Shown here: positions 42,925 through 52,895 of the stretch, piece by piece
Layout: every line of letters begins with the position of its first letter
How positions within the stretch are numbered: position 1 is the stretch's first letter
Origin: Emergomyces orientalis
Lineage: Eukaryota; Ascomycota; Eurotiomycetes; Onygenales; Ajellomycetaceae
Assembly: GCA_002110485.1 (NCBI GenBank)
Contig: MOWL01000067.1
Coordinates: 1,860,001 to 1,924,000 of the forward strand
DNA length: 64,000 bases
Direction of reading: 5' to 3'
Notes under the pieces: model-generated
Database searches by the model: none
Told to the model about the DNA's origin: nothing
What the model saw: only the letters and a program-made list of their open reading frames with translations
Made by a program: the position numbers and the translations under genes

Positions 42925-45765
42925 ATGTCAGAGAACAATTTTGAACCTACACATTCACACTGGGAGAGTGTTCCTGCAATTTTGGCAGATATTTTCGATG
43001 GACGATTAGAACTTTGGGAGACTGGTGCTCAAGCTTTAGAAAATCTTAATCATGAGATTCATGAGTGGAATTCAGATCATGACCATGATTACAACTTTGG
43101 AATATTGAACTGGGATTTTTTCAATGACTGGTCAGCTGCTTTTTCAAACACTGATAGAAACACCGAAGTATTAATCAGAGAATATAATGAGGAGCTGTCT
43201 GAGCAAGGTTATCCACCTGCTTGGCAATGGGAAAACTTACCTTTTCAGATCAATAATGGCCAGAATGAAGACGAGAACAATATTAAGAATGACGATCAGA
43301 ATGAAAGCGAGAACTATGTTCAGAATAATGGTCTGAATGAAGATAATAACGATATTCAGAATGATGTTCTGAATGAAAACCAGAGCAATGCCCTGCAAAC
43401 CGAAGAACAGGCCTACGTTCAGAATGATGGCCAGGGCTATGATCTGAACGAAAATCAGAGCAATGCCATTCAGAATTACGATGGCCAATACGAGCGCGGC
43501 AACTACGACAATCAAAACCAGTTTTTTGCTCAGACCTACGATGCGGATCCTGATAGTCAAGGGTTTAGCAATGCATTGAGTCTGCCTGACAATATTATTA
43601 GTGCTTTTCAATCTCTCGAAATTGTTGATAGAACAATGGAACAGCATGGGCTTTCATCAGGAGGAATTGTCTTGGCCTATAATGAAATGGGCGCGTCTGG
43701 GTATCAAGTTTTTGTTACCTATGAGTGTGACGGGGTTCTCACAGCCAGACTTGAGCCTGGGAGATTCCATTGCTTCGACACAAGAACAACGCCAAGAATA
43801 ACTGCCACTCAACGAGGTAGAGTTCGAGGCCACAGGAGTGAACCTTATTATTACAATCGAAACAATATTAGACAACTTGGCTTGATAGCCATATATGTTG
43901 ACGAGAAAACACAAGACCTGATTGGCTCACTCCTACCGGGCCCCAGAAACACTTATTATCCTCGTTGTTACGTGCAAATAATTTATGACGATAACCACAT
44001 TGGGTATGAAACAAGGGAAGGATTGTCCCAGCTGCTGGGGCTGAGTGAGAGACGAATAAAATTGTTCTTATATGAATATTTCAAAGCCCAAGAAGAAGCT
44101 TATCAAGAAGCTTTCATCACACGGGTGGGACATCAACCACTACAAACACTGGGAGAAAATACACATTGGAGGAACAGGGAACGAAGGGCCCTGGAACAGA
44201 GACCAAGGAGATTGCAATCTGATCCATTTGCAGAGCCCAACCCTTTAGGATATTCGGACCACTTCGCTTCTTTTCTCCCACCCATTCATGATAGAATAAC
44301 AACTCTATCTCCAGAAGGAGAGGAGCAGGAGCAATCATCAGATTGGCAGCAACAAGAGCCATCAGACTGGCAGCAACAAGAGCCATCAGACTGGCAGCAA
44401 CAAGAGCCATCAGATTGGCAGCAGCCAGCAACAAATCAGCAGCACTACACGCAATCAAATCAGCAGTTTGCTTCAATTCATCATCGGCCAGCACCGACTC
44501 AGCAGCGGACAGTACCACCAGCCCTACCACCAAGAGCACCATCCCGGCAGTGGTCAGCACAACCAGCCCAGCCATTGAGAGCACAATTAACTCAGCAGAG
44601 ATCACCACCAGCCCAGGCGCAGCCATCTTCGGCAACCGCGACACCGGCCCGAGCGCAGCCCGTATCAGGGCTTCGGCAGCGGTCTGCACCGCCATATCAG
44701 CAGCAACCTGTGCCACCAAATCGGCAGCAACCTGTACCACCAAATCGGCAGCAATCTGCACCACCAAATCGGCAGCAATCTGCACCACCAAATCGGCAGC
44801 AATCTGCACCACCAAATCGGCAGCAATCTGCGCCACCAAATCGGCAGCAACCTGCACCACCAAATCGGCAGCAATCTGCACCACCAAATCGGCAGCAATC
44901 TGCGCCACCAAATCGGCAGCAACCTGCACCACCAAATCGGCAGCAATCTGCACCACCAAATCGGCAGCAATCTGCGCCACCAAATCGGCAGCAATCTGCA
45001 CCACCAATTCGGCGGCAACTTGCACCACCAATTCGGCAACAATCTGTGCCACCAAATCAGCAGCAGGTTGCACTGCCAACTCCGCAGCGCCCAGCGCTAA
45101 ATCAGCAAGTCATACAGCCAAATCGGCAGCAGCCAGCAGCAAATCGGCAACAATCTGCACCACCAAATGGACAGCCGCTGGCAGCAAATCGGCAGCAACC
45201 AGCAGCAAATCGGCGGCAATTTGCACCGTCAACTCCGCAGCGCCCAGCGCTAAATCAGCAAGTCATACAGCCAAATCGGCAGCAGCCAGCAGCAAATCGG
45301 CAGCAATCTGCACCACCAATTCGGCAGCCGCGAATAAATTGGCCGCAATCAGCATCAACTCAGCAACAATCCACTTCCTTAAATCAGCAGTTGGCTCCGC
45401 GCTCAACTCAGCAGCGGCCTCCACAGACTCCCCAACCATCAGCACAATCAACATCAATAAATCAGCAGTTGATTGCATCATCAACCCAACAAGAGCCAGA
45501 ATTGACTCGACAGCAGTCTGCATTATCAAATCAGCATTCAACTTCTCAGATGCATTCACCAAGACAGGATCAGATAACTCCGTCTTCATCACGTCATGCT
45601 TGGGTAGAATCCATTGACGAGGAGGAGGAAGTGGCTCAAACTCAAACACTCACACCGCGCACTTCCGAGGCTCGATCAACATCACTTTTCGGAGAAATGT
45701 ATGATCGATTTCGAGGCCGTACCCCCCAAGATCAGGTAATTACAGAGCCAGCTCATCAAGTATAG
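42925..45765 (+). CDS. Q/N-rich repeat protein with prion-like tail (946 aa)
   Basis: A single exon of 946 residues. Residues 1-110 are a helical domain shared with the gene at 41206. An Asn/Gln/Glu-rich segment (about 110-210, repeated QNDxxNExQSN) follows. Residues 215-400 look folded (QHGLSSGGIVLAYNEMGASG, VFVTYECDGVLTARLEPGRF, YPRCYVQIIYDDNHIGYETR, GLSERRIKLFLYEYF). From about 470 the protein is Gln/Pro-rich: QQEPSDWQ repeats, then about 15 RQQSAPPN octapeptides and degenerate copies. Such tails are prone to phase separation or amyloid. Family unknown. The long frames at 44117-45079 (minus) and 44343-45617 (plus) come from the repeats. Confidence 0.75.
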   Translation: MSENNFEPTHSHWESVPAILADIFDGRLELWETGAQALENLNHEIHEWNSDHDHDYNFGILNWDFFNDWSAAFSNTDRNTEVLIREYNEELSEQGYPPAWQWENLPFQINNGQNEDENNIKNDDQNESENYVQNNGLNEDNNDIQNDVLNENQSNALQTEEQAYVQNDGQGYDLNENQSNAIQNYDGQYERGNYDNQNQFFAQTYDADPDSQGFSNALSLPDNIISAFQSLEIVDRTMEQHGLSSGGIVLAYNEMGASGYQVFVTYECDGVLTARLEPGRFHCFDTRTTPRITATQRGRVRGHRSEPYYYNRNNIRQLGLIAIYVDEKTQDLIGSLLPGPRNTYYPRCYVQIIYDDNHIGYETREGLSQLLGLSERRIKLFLYEYFKAQEEAYQEAFITRVGHQPLQTLGENTHWRNRERRALEQRPRRLQSDPFAEPNPLGYSDHFASFLPPIHDRITTLSPEGEEQEQSSDWQQQEPSDWQQQEPSDWQQQEPSDWQQPATNQQHYTQSNQQFASIHHRPAPTQQRTVPPALPPRAPSRQWSAQPAQPLRAQLTQQRSPPAQAQPSSATATPARAQPVSGLRQRSAPPYQQQPVPPNRQQPVPPNRQQSAPPNRQQSAPPNRQQSAPPNRQQSAPPNRQQPAPPNRQQSAPPNRQQSAPPNRQQPAPPNRQQSAPPNRQQSAPPNRQQSAPPIRRQLAPPIRQQSVPPNQQQVALPTPQRPALNQQVIQPNRQQPAANRQQSAPPNGQPLAANRQQPAANRRQFAPSTPQRPALNQQVIQPNRQQPAANRQQSAPPIRQPRINWPQSASTQQQSTSLNQQLAPRSTQQRPPQTPQPSAQSTSINQQLIASSTQQEPELTRQQSALSNQHSTSQMHSPRQDQITPSSSRHAWVESIDEEEEVAQTQTLTPRTSEARSTSLFGEMYDRFRGRTPQDQVITEPAHQV
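44333..44425 (+). repeat. 24-bp coding repeat, DWQQQEPS units
   Basis: Four tandem 24-bp units (GATTGGCAGCAACAAGAGCC type) encode QQEPSDWQ. The unit length equals that of the larger array downstream. Confidence 0.9.
44690..45060 (+). repeat. 24-bp coding minisatellite, NRQQSAPP units
   Basis: About fifteen units of the 24-bp type AATCGGCAGCAATCTGCACC..., differing mostly at CAA/CCT (Ser/Pro) and GCA/GCG positions, then degenerate copies to about 45330. Copy number is likely to vary between strains. Confidence 0.93.
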
Positions 45766-46422
45766 TTAAAAGAGGAACTGGTTTCTCTCTCATTCAGTCA
45801 CTTTCCTCCATTTCTCTTATTTGTTTTGATTAGTTTTGATCTTTTGAAAGAGAAACTGGTTTTCTCATTTGCATATAATTCTCCTCTGTTTTTTCTGATT
45901 TTTGCTTAGTTTTGCTTAGTTTTGCTAAATTTAATAAGACTGGTTCGAGCTCCACCCTTGCCATATGTTTACTAATCTACATTTGCTCTGTCTCTGTAAT
46001 TATATCGCGATTATTTGACTACTTATTATCTTATTTTGTGTAGTAGATTTGCTCTGAGTAGTTGTGCTCAATGCACATTGTGCCCTATATCGAGGAGCTA
46101 TCTAATTGGAGACAAGTAATTGTTGCCTGTCAGCCGATGTCGCATTACGTAGTTCGCCGTAGCCACACCTCGCTCGGCTGTTATATGAAAATGTGAAGCC
46201 AAGGCTTTGCCAAGCCGATCTTCAAGTCTTGGCCATCTCCAGAAATTTGAATAACAGCCAATGGCAATGTGATATTGATAAAAACGCCATCCTTGCACTA
46301 ACTAGTTCACTAACTACTGCCGCCAAAAGCGCAGCTCAGCCCTAAATCACAAGCCTGCATCCCCGCAGCCTTTCTTCCGGCTCGAATTTCTTCGTGCACA
46401 CCACACGAATACCCACCCACAC
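45766..46422. other. Intergenic, AT-rich
   Basis: Direct repeats TTTTGCTTAG and GAGAAACTGGTTT occur around 45780-45935. No gene seen. Confidence 0.45.
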
Positions 46423-46788
46423 CTAACTCTTTAATTCTCTCAAACTTTCCTCATTTTTCCCACTATGGTTTGCCTTCGCGAGATTCTTAATTATCTGGAT
46501 ATGCGCCTCGGTATGCGACGACAAAACTCGGTTTTGCTCTTCAAGTGCATTAACAAGACTGTGAAGTCTTTGCAAACTGACACGGACTTTTTGAAGCTCA
46601 TCAATAGCTTTTTCAAGTGTGGCATTAATGTTGAAGCAGTGTTCGTCGTAGTTGTAGCGGGGTTCGTCTGGTAGGCTGTCATTTGCCGATGAGCAAGCTT
46701 CAGCAGCACACTTCTACTTCTGATCAGCAGATATCAGATAAAATAACAACAGATAACCTGCCTCTTTAAGATGATGTTCGCAGCTCAT
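46423..46788 (-). pseudogene. Small coiled-coil protein gene, start region interrupted by a stop
   Basis: The minus strand from about 46711 to the stop at 46423 reads SLPDEPRYNYDEHCFNINAT, LEKAIDELQKVRVSLQRLHS, LVNALEEQNRVLSSHTEAHI, QIIKNLAKANH, a clear coiled coil. An ATG at 46788 is in the same frame (MSCEHHLKEAG) but a TAG intervenes at about 46714. I found no phase-correct intron to remove it, so either a small 5' exon was missed or the gene carries a nonsense change. It belongs with the other small coiled-coil genes at 47.1-52 kb. Confidence 0.45.
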
Positions 46789-47088
46789 AATGATTTGAAT
46801 ACTTTGGGGGGGGTTTTTTTTCTTTTCATTTTCTTTTTTGATACTTCATAGAAAACATTCTGATTCTTCCGCTCTCCATCTTATAGATGATTTGAATACT
46901 TTGCATTAGAAACACCACCATGCTTAGGGTTGCAGCATTTCAAGACAACTAATTTACTAGCGTACGCACAGACAGTGCATTAAGCTTTAAAAGGAAATGA
47001 CAGGGATCAATTAAGCGCTGAACAACAGTATCTAAACTCAATAGGTTATCAACAACTGGGATAAAGAATATTAGAAAGTTCGGAAACA
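46789..47088. other. Intergenic
   Basis: Holds a G9-T8 run at about 46806-46823. No gene seen. Confidence 0.4.
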
Positions 47089-47684
47089 TCAGTTCGCTTG
47101 CAGGCTGCTGATTGTTGCCCCCACATTCTCCAGGAAGGGCTGCAATCTCTCAATGTAATTTGTCAAACGGCTGAGTTTTCTAAAAATCGCGCATTAGATC
47201 GAAGCTGGTAATCACATTCGTAGAAAGTTATTACCTATCCTTAGCCTGCAATCTGTTGCTGTCAGCGTTCAGGACTTTGAATAATTTGAGAGACGAAAAC
47301 TTACTCCTCCTCCAAGGTTTGTATGCGCTGACACAGTTCATCAACCGTTTTAGAAAGCTTATCCAATGAGGAGTCCCCTTCATTGTCTGGGATTAATTCG
47401 GGGACTTCGGGAGAGTCCAGGAGTGCAGTATCCTGGAAATCTGGAACGACCCCTGACATACGTATGGCGGAGAAGTCTGTCCCTTCGTCAAATAGCAGGG
47501 AATAGTCTGTCCCTTCTTCGAAAGCTGCGGAAAAGTCGGCATTGCTGAAGTTAAATTCAGGATCGAGAATGGCAGGTTCCAAAGGAGGGACTGAGAGTTC
47601 ATTGTTTGCATCATTACTCCAGTTATTAAGAAGAATATCAATGGTGTCAAGGCTCATATTGTTTTGTCTTTGGGTGTCATTCAT
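47089..47684 (-). CDS. Small acidic coiled-coil protein (164 aa)
   Basis: Exons 47684-47305, 47258-47235 (24 nt) and 47179-47089 join in phase to give 164 residues. The first two thirds are acidic and Asp/Asn/Ser-rich (LEPAILDPEFNFSNADFSAA, EEGTDYSLLFDEGTDFSAIR). The end is a coiled coil running across all three exons: LDKLSKTVDELCQRIQTLEE, DNRLQAKDRKLSRLTNYIER, LQPFLENVGATIS. The acidic part followed by a dimerisation helix would suit a regulator, but I do not recognise a family. Confidence 0.6.
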
Positions 47685-48024
47685 GATGTCAGTAATAAAG
47701 TATCAAAGGGATGATGAAAACATTGGGGATGGATAGTAGGAGAGAGGAATGATATAATGGAGTTCGAAGTTACGTTTTATAGTTTTCAGCTGCTGTCTCT
47801 GAGATTAATAGCCTTTTTCGCTGGCGCTTGGTGGGCCCCTCCATCGCAAAGAATGTTTCTATTTTCAGTAAAGACTGGTAGCGGCGATACGTCACTCCCT
47901 GGAAAGTGATGTTTATAGCACATTTCTTTTTCTTGTGGCAAATGATGCTCAGCGTTTCTCTATAATTGGGTGATTCCCCAACTTCTCCAGCTGTATGGCG
48001 AAACGCTGCTCACTATCCACCAAT
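47685..48024. promoter_or_regulatory. Divergent intergenic region
   Basis: Between the acidic coiled-coil gene and the SANT-like gene; no coding signal. Confidence 0.35.
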
Positions 48025-48328
48025 ATGTCGAAGCCCTCAGGATACGGAAAAGAGTATTTCGACTCCGAAAAAGAATACCTCGTTAAATTGAAAGCCGACG
48101 GCCATACATGGGAGACGGTGACAAAACGCTACAACGAATCAGCTCCTTCTGACCGTCAGCGAGATGAAACTGGTCTTCGAAGTCAGTTTAAAAGAATTCA
48201 AAAACACGGAGTTGAACAGACAAGCCAGGTCAGGACCCCTGTTACCCTCATTATCTAAATATGTTTCCAACATTTAATAGGTTCAAGGGGCAGCAAACCT
48301 TGGTCAAGGAGAATGTGATGAGACGTGA
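48025..48328 (+). CDS. Small MYB/SANT-like protein (83 aa)
   Basis: Exons 48025-48228 and 48281-48328 give 83 residues; an in-frame ATG at 47995 would add ten. Text FDSEKEYLVKLKADGHTWET, TKRYNESAPSDRQRDETGLR, SQFKRIQKH fits a three-helix SANT/MYB-like fold (W-x-E and R-x-xxL-xx-xF-R spacing). Likely DNA binding, unproven. Confidence 0.55.
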
Positions 48329-48688
48329 GATGATATCTCTGCCCCTTTTCATATTAGACGCCTCTAACGTGTTAGGTTCACGAATCAAAAATCATCCAGT
48401 CGCATGAAGGATTAATTGAGTAGAGAATAGAGACTACGCCCCAAAGAGGGAGAATAAGAGAAGAGGGCGGAATTGGGATGAATAAATGATCATGCTTGCA
48501 AGCGCTTAATCGTTCTAAATTTGTGTTTCCCAGCAAGTGTTAGCATGCTGCAAGATGTATATAAAAAGCCTAATACCCTTTGGATTCGACTTTACCAAAT
48601 GTCCTCTTAGTCAATCACACTTCCAATCTAATTTCAAAACTTTTCAAAAATACATTCTATCTTTCGTGTCGCCCTCAACCGCGATAAA
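48329..48688. promoter_or_regulatory. Upstream region of the coiled-coil gene
   Basis: A TATA-like GATGTATATAAAAAG at 48555-48569 and a CT/A-rich leader precede the ATG at 48689. No gene. Confidence 0.4.
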
Positions 48689-49170
48689 ATGGCGGTGCGT
48701 TATAACAACTTGATACATTAGATAAATAACTGACTGTTTCTCAGCCTAATAACCATCCCATCACGATTAATCTCGCATTCATCCAGGAGTTTCTTGCCAA
48801 GCAAGAAGCAGACGCGAGCAAGATACATGATCTCGAACAATTGTTACGACAGACTGAGGAATCGGATCACCAGGAGCGAATGGCTCACCATCAACTGCTT
48901 GAGCACTATCGTCACCTTCAAAAGGATTTTGCCCAGATGACCTTGGCCACGGACACACTGGTAAAGCAGCTTGCGGAGGCCAATAAATCTCTCGAGCAGC
49001 AACGCATTCAATATGAAACAACGATTTCAATGCTAAAAAACGAAGCCAACGCCCATCACACAACCATCAAGAATCTCGAAGAGGTGACCATACCGACCTT
49101 GAAAGATGAGATAGAGGTACATCTTTCAACAATTGAATTTTTGGAGGGTATAAATGTTGATAGCGACTGA
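48689..49170 (+). CDS. Coiled-coil protein (143 aa) with a two-codon first exon
   Basis: The first exon is ATG GCG only (48689-48694), followed by a 50-nt intron (GTGCGT...AACTGAC...CTCAG) and exon 48745-49170. The protein begins MAPNNHPITINLAFIQEFLA and is then one long coiled coil (SKIHDLEQLLRQTEES, LVKQLAEANKSLEQQRIQYE, MLKNEANAHHTTIKNLEEV). It resembles the neighbouring small coiled-coil genes in size and layout. Function unknown. Confidence 0.6.
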
Positions 49171-49942
49171 TAAATGGTGATTTTAAATCTTTGGCTCTGT
49201 GCTATGTTAATCATTGTCTTCCTTTAATTGTTTGTGTTCCATGGATATTGTTAGCGGGTTGAATGGGGTGCGGGAAATCTTTTTTCCATCCAATGGTAAT
49301 GATGTCTACGATATCTAACTACCAATCAAAAGAGAGCAGACTCCCAAGGCTCGGCGTTTGATAAATCCTCTCCAACCCTTTATTACGTCTCCTTTTTTTC
49401 TATTGTGTCTGCAATTTGCCCGCCGTGGGTGTAGGGGTGTCATTAAGGCTGCTTTAGATTTTAAGGTCAAGGTTACCGTCTGTATAGTGCGGTTTGAACC
49501 CGCCGTTTCAGATCTCATTAAAACTATATGAGAGGGAGACTCGATATCTGCCCACCTTAGGAACAATGCCTATATTCTACATGGGGATGAAAGGGCTTCG
49601 AACAAACTTATATAGGTAACTGCTGAATCTATATTTGAGAAGCTAGCAAACCGTTCTTCTTGTGATATATTCATTCAGATATCCTGCTTCACGGCACTAA
49701 GACGAATCTATTTGTTACTTCAAATACAGATTAAAGAGTATTCAAAGAAAAGTAAAGTGATTTTCTGGCTAAATAAGTCCATTTCAAACTTAATCAGTAT
49801 CAGATCATCAACACTGATATCTAAAATATTTATAAATACAAAATTAGCTAGTTGTTGTAGTACGTGTTTCATGCTATTTATTTCAATGAAAATTTTGAAC
49901 TGTTCACTATTATGCTCATCTTACATCTAGAAGGCTCAACCT
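49171..49942. other. Intergenic, AT-rich
   Basis: Short frames only; nothing protein-like. Contains the 3' end of the GPI-anchored protein gene at its right edge. Confidence 0.4.
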
Positions 49943-50567
49943 TCATAGATTCATCATCTTTGCAAGAATAAATGTAAAAACTGCAAGCCAAGTTGAAGGG
50001 ATTAGATGAACAGCTGCACTAGTAAACGGTGGCACACTTGTTGCAGTATTCGAAGGCAGCTGTCTACTTGGTGCAAATGGAAGCCGGGAGATTTTTGAAA
50101 TGCCAGCAGTTGCATTCCATCCAGAGCCAGTGCTCTCAGGCACTGCTGTTGAAGCAGTCATGGTTCCTGAATAATTAGTTAATCTAAAATCTATTGATAA
50201 ACATTGATAGAAATTTTAAATTTAGAAAATAACTAACCAGAAATCCATCTTGACTGACCTCCTGTTGAAGCAGATATAATTTTTGAAGAACTAGCTGATC
50301 TGAGTATATCTGAGTATGAAAGCTCTATCAATACTGGACATTAGTAAGAAGCTTTTCAACTTTGAAGCTCTGCAAGATAAACTAATCAGGCATCCATCCT
50401 GCCTTACTTGTTTCAGCAGTAGCATAAATCATTGGCACATTACTAACACCAGTCGGCAAAATCATGCGAGAAGTGAAAGGTTTAAAAAGATCATGATCTT
50501 GATTAAGAGCAGAGCTACTGGAGATAATATCAAACCACACTGAGACAAAAAGAAGTGAGATAAGCAT
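49943..50567 (-). CDS. Secreted Ser/Thr-rich GPI-anchored protein (small)
   Basis: Exon 1 starts at 50567 with a signal peptide (MLISLLFVSVWFDIISSSSA, cut before LNQDHD). A middle exon (about 50290-50240) reads SSSKIISASTGGQSRWIS and the last exon (about 50170-49943) reads TASTAVPESTGSGWNATAG... and ends with VHLIPSTWLAVFTFILAKMM, a GPI-anchor signal. The 3' end of exon 1 (AETSKAGWMP) looks like a copy of the middle exon's end (ASTGGQSRWIS), but its donor would be ATTAGT instead of GTTAGT, so exact splicing is unresolved. A cell-wall surface protein is likely. Confidence 0.5.
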
Positions 50568-51146
50568 GATTAAGTTGAAGTTGAATGAAAAATAATAAAA
50601 AAGTTATGATTACATTCAGATTACATTCATCAATTTATAAGAAGGTCTCAAGATTTTCAAACTTACATATTTTCATAAATGCAGAAGTTGAAAAGAAGCA
50701 AAGTGAAATTGTAAAATTTAGCACAAAGAAGTTTAATCCAAAAAAAGTTCTAGAACAAATTTTATTCATTTGTGAATAGTTACTAGTTAACTTAATTTAA
50801 AAAAATCAATAATTTGGGTTAATGTTTTTTGTATTTTCAGCTAGTTTATCTGCTTCAAATTAACATGAACTCAGCATTGAGCTGAATGCCATTTAAATTT
50901 TTCTAAACATTTAAATATGTTTATTTTTTTAGAAATTACTATTCTATTAATTGAACTAATGTAATAAATTTTTAAGAAACAATTGGAATGATTGCTATCA
51001 CCAGAGAGTAAAGAAGATTTGAAAGAAATCTTCTCTTTACACATCGTTTTTTAAGAAGTATCTAAGCGAGCATTCCACTCGCGCATACCAGCAATTAAGC
51101 GAAGGAGTGGGAAACGACTTTTACACAGTTTAAATAGAGAATACAA
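50568..51146. other. Intergenic, AT-rich
   Basis: Very AT-rich with no protein-like frame longer than chance. Confidence 0.4.
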
Positions 51147-51500
51147 ATGATGAATCTACCGCTGATTCTCCCGCTACAAATCAATATCAGATATAGAAGA
51201 TGCCTGCGAAACAACATCATTTCTCCCCGCACAACACCTCCAAAGACCTCGAGATATATTAAGTTTAGAACAAAGATGCAATATTGGAAGGATATTGCTG
51301 AAGGTTTAAGACTAGAATTGAAAAGGAGTTTGGTTGAAAAGAATCGCCTGGAAATTATCATTCATGTTGCCTTTTGGAAAATTGAGCATGTGCGAAACCT
51401 GAAATTAGGCCTGGAAATCATTTTGAAGCACATACAAAAGAGGTTCTGGCAAAGAGGTTCTGGCTGTGATGGAGACATTTCAGAAAGGAATTCAATTTAG
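51147..51500 (+). CDS. Possible small basic coiled-coil protein (117 aa)
   Basis: The frame reads YIKFRTKMQYWKDIAEGLRL, ELKRSLVEKNRLEIIIHVAF, WKIEHVRNLKLGLEIILKHI: helical and basic. Its layout (WKDI...LRLE...FW) recalls LWREIGRLRAEVCFYEEIHQ of the neighbour at 51984-51553, so the two may be distant paralogs. No introns seen; the start is uncertain. Confidence 0.4.
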   Translation: MMNLPLILPLQINIRYRRCLRNNIISPRTTPPKTSRYIKFRTKMQYWKDIAEGLRLELKRSLVEKNRLEIIIHVAFWKIEHVRNLKLGLEIILKHIQKRFWQRGSGCDGDISERNSI

Positions 51501-51552
51501 GCCCCGCTCCCTGCCTACTGATTTCCATGAGAAACAGTAGGAGAGCATCTAT

Positions 51553-51984
51553 CTATATCCATGTGTTGGCAGATGGTATTCCCAGACATTCTAGATAGCT
51601 GTCTTCTGATGTCTTCATTTGTGTAATTGTGCAATCTGCGCCATTTTCGAGCATTCTTAGTACCTGAACAGAGTTTTCGAAGAGAAATACCTGCGCCTCC
51701 TGAGAATTTGTCCGGTATGCTGATAACGATCTTCCAACGCCATCTCGTAAGATATAGTAGGCTCTTTGGGTGTTTCGAAAAAAATACTCTAGAGCCTGGT
51801 GGATTTCCTCATAAAAACATACCTCTGCACGTAACCTTCCAATCTCACGCCAGAGATCCTCGTTGCTTTGCTGAGAAACGGACTTGGAGCTCTGTAGCGC
51901 ATTGGGAAGCCGCTCAAGCCTGACTGTCATTCTGCCACGCTGCTGAAGCAGAAGATCAAGATTCCGAATGGGCAGAGGCTCCAT
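51553..51984 (-). CDS. Small coiled-coil protein (143 aa)
   Basis: One exon. IRNLDLLLQQRGRMTVRLER, EDLWREIGRLRAEVCFYEEI, QALEYFFRNTQRAYYILRDG and VQVLRMLENGADCTITQ form a helical protein with heptad-like Leu spacing. No family recognised. It belongs to the block of small coiled-coil genes between 46.4 and 52 kb. Confidence 0.5.
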   Translation of the reverse strand: MEPLPIRNLDLLLQQRGRMTVRLERLPNALQSSKSVSQQSNEDLWREIGRLRAEVCFYEEIHQALEYFFRNTQRAYYILRDGVGRSLSAYRTNSQEAQVFLFENSVQVLRMLENGADCTITQMKTSEDSYLECLGIPSANTWI

Positions 51985-52289
51985 CTGTGAGAATATTAGC
52001 TTTGGTTTTTAAAAAAGAGAAATATTATTAGCTTGTTTAATTGTAAATTATTGTACTTGGTTTGAGTGTTGAATGAAAGTGGGCTTTGATGATTTATATA
52101 GTCTTTCGCAGCTGCTGAACAAAATGCACTTGTGTGATAATACACTTAGAATAGACTTTCTTTCTATTAAAGCCCGAAAGGAGCATATTAAAGTAGCACA
52201 AATTAAATACATAGTCCGGCGTAGAAAAATCATTTATTCCTCCATTTTGTCCTCTGAAATTGCGTCCTCGGGATCTGGTCACTGCATCT
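51985..52289. other. Intergenic
   Basis: No supported feature; short frames only. Confidence 0.35.
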
Positions 52290-52881
52290 TTATGATGCTA
52301 TCCGTCGGGAAGAGATGCGTGATTCGGAAGTATAGCTGTGCAGGTAGAGTTTGGTGTCAGATGATAAGTTTGTCTTCGATTTTCGGGGCATCGGGTTTGC
52401 GGTTTGAAAGTATCGGGTTTGTAGTTCGAAAGCATCAGGTTTGATGGAAGGCAAGCATTGTGATCTTCTTGCTTGATGTGATTTGCGATGTACTGCTCCA
52501 TAGAAAGATATTTTTGTGACCTGTCTACCTTGGCTTGGGAGGAAGCTGGGGTTTCGGAACTCCTGTGACATCATAGGCACCTCTCATCTCGAAAACTGAA
52601 GTAGAAGAAAGCTTTGATTCAGGAGGAATAAAGCAAGTTTGGTCAGAAGAAACGAAAATACAGAATTGGCTGTGATAATGTGAACAGCTCATCCCTTTAA
52701 ACAAAAAAATAGGGGCTAGTTGTCGTTGTCCCATCTTTCCTAAGCTGGACTCTTGGCGCAGATTAGTCGCCAAGCATACAAATGAGGAAAGGCCACAGGT
52801 TTGAAATGATGAAGTACCTTCATTTAAAAAGAACATGGCCTTTAACAATAAAAGGTTTGCATGCATAATGTTTAACTTCAT
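52290..52881 (-). CDS. Doubtful hypothetical gene
   Basis: Minus-strand text CFIPPESKLSSTSVFEMRGA, YDVTGVPKPQLPPKPR (about 52650-52525), then in another frame MEQYIANHIKQEDHNACLP (52501-52445) is protein-like, and may be two exons with an unresolved junction near 52520. The start at 52881 is only 14 bases from the divergent RasGEF-like ATG, so the true start is probably lower. Function unknown. Confidence 0.25.
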
Positions 52882-52895
52882 GTTGAATACGGAAG

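Noticed and set aside
43237..43647. 136-residue hydrophobic minus-strand frame
   Set aside because: Complement of the N/Q-rich coding part of the gene at 42925; Ile/Val content is a by-product of AAT/GAT codons.
44117..45079. 320-residue open frame on the minus strand (and a 424-residue frame at 44343-45617 plus)
   Set aside because: Both lie inside the 24-bp coding repeat of the Q/N-rich gene and are only periodic by-products of it.
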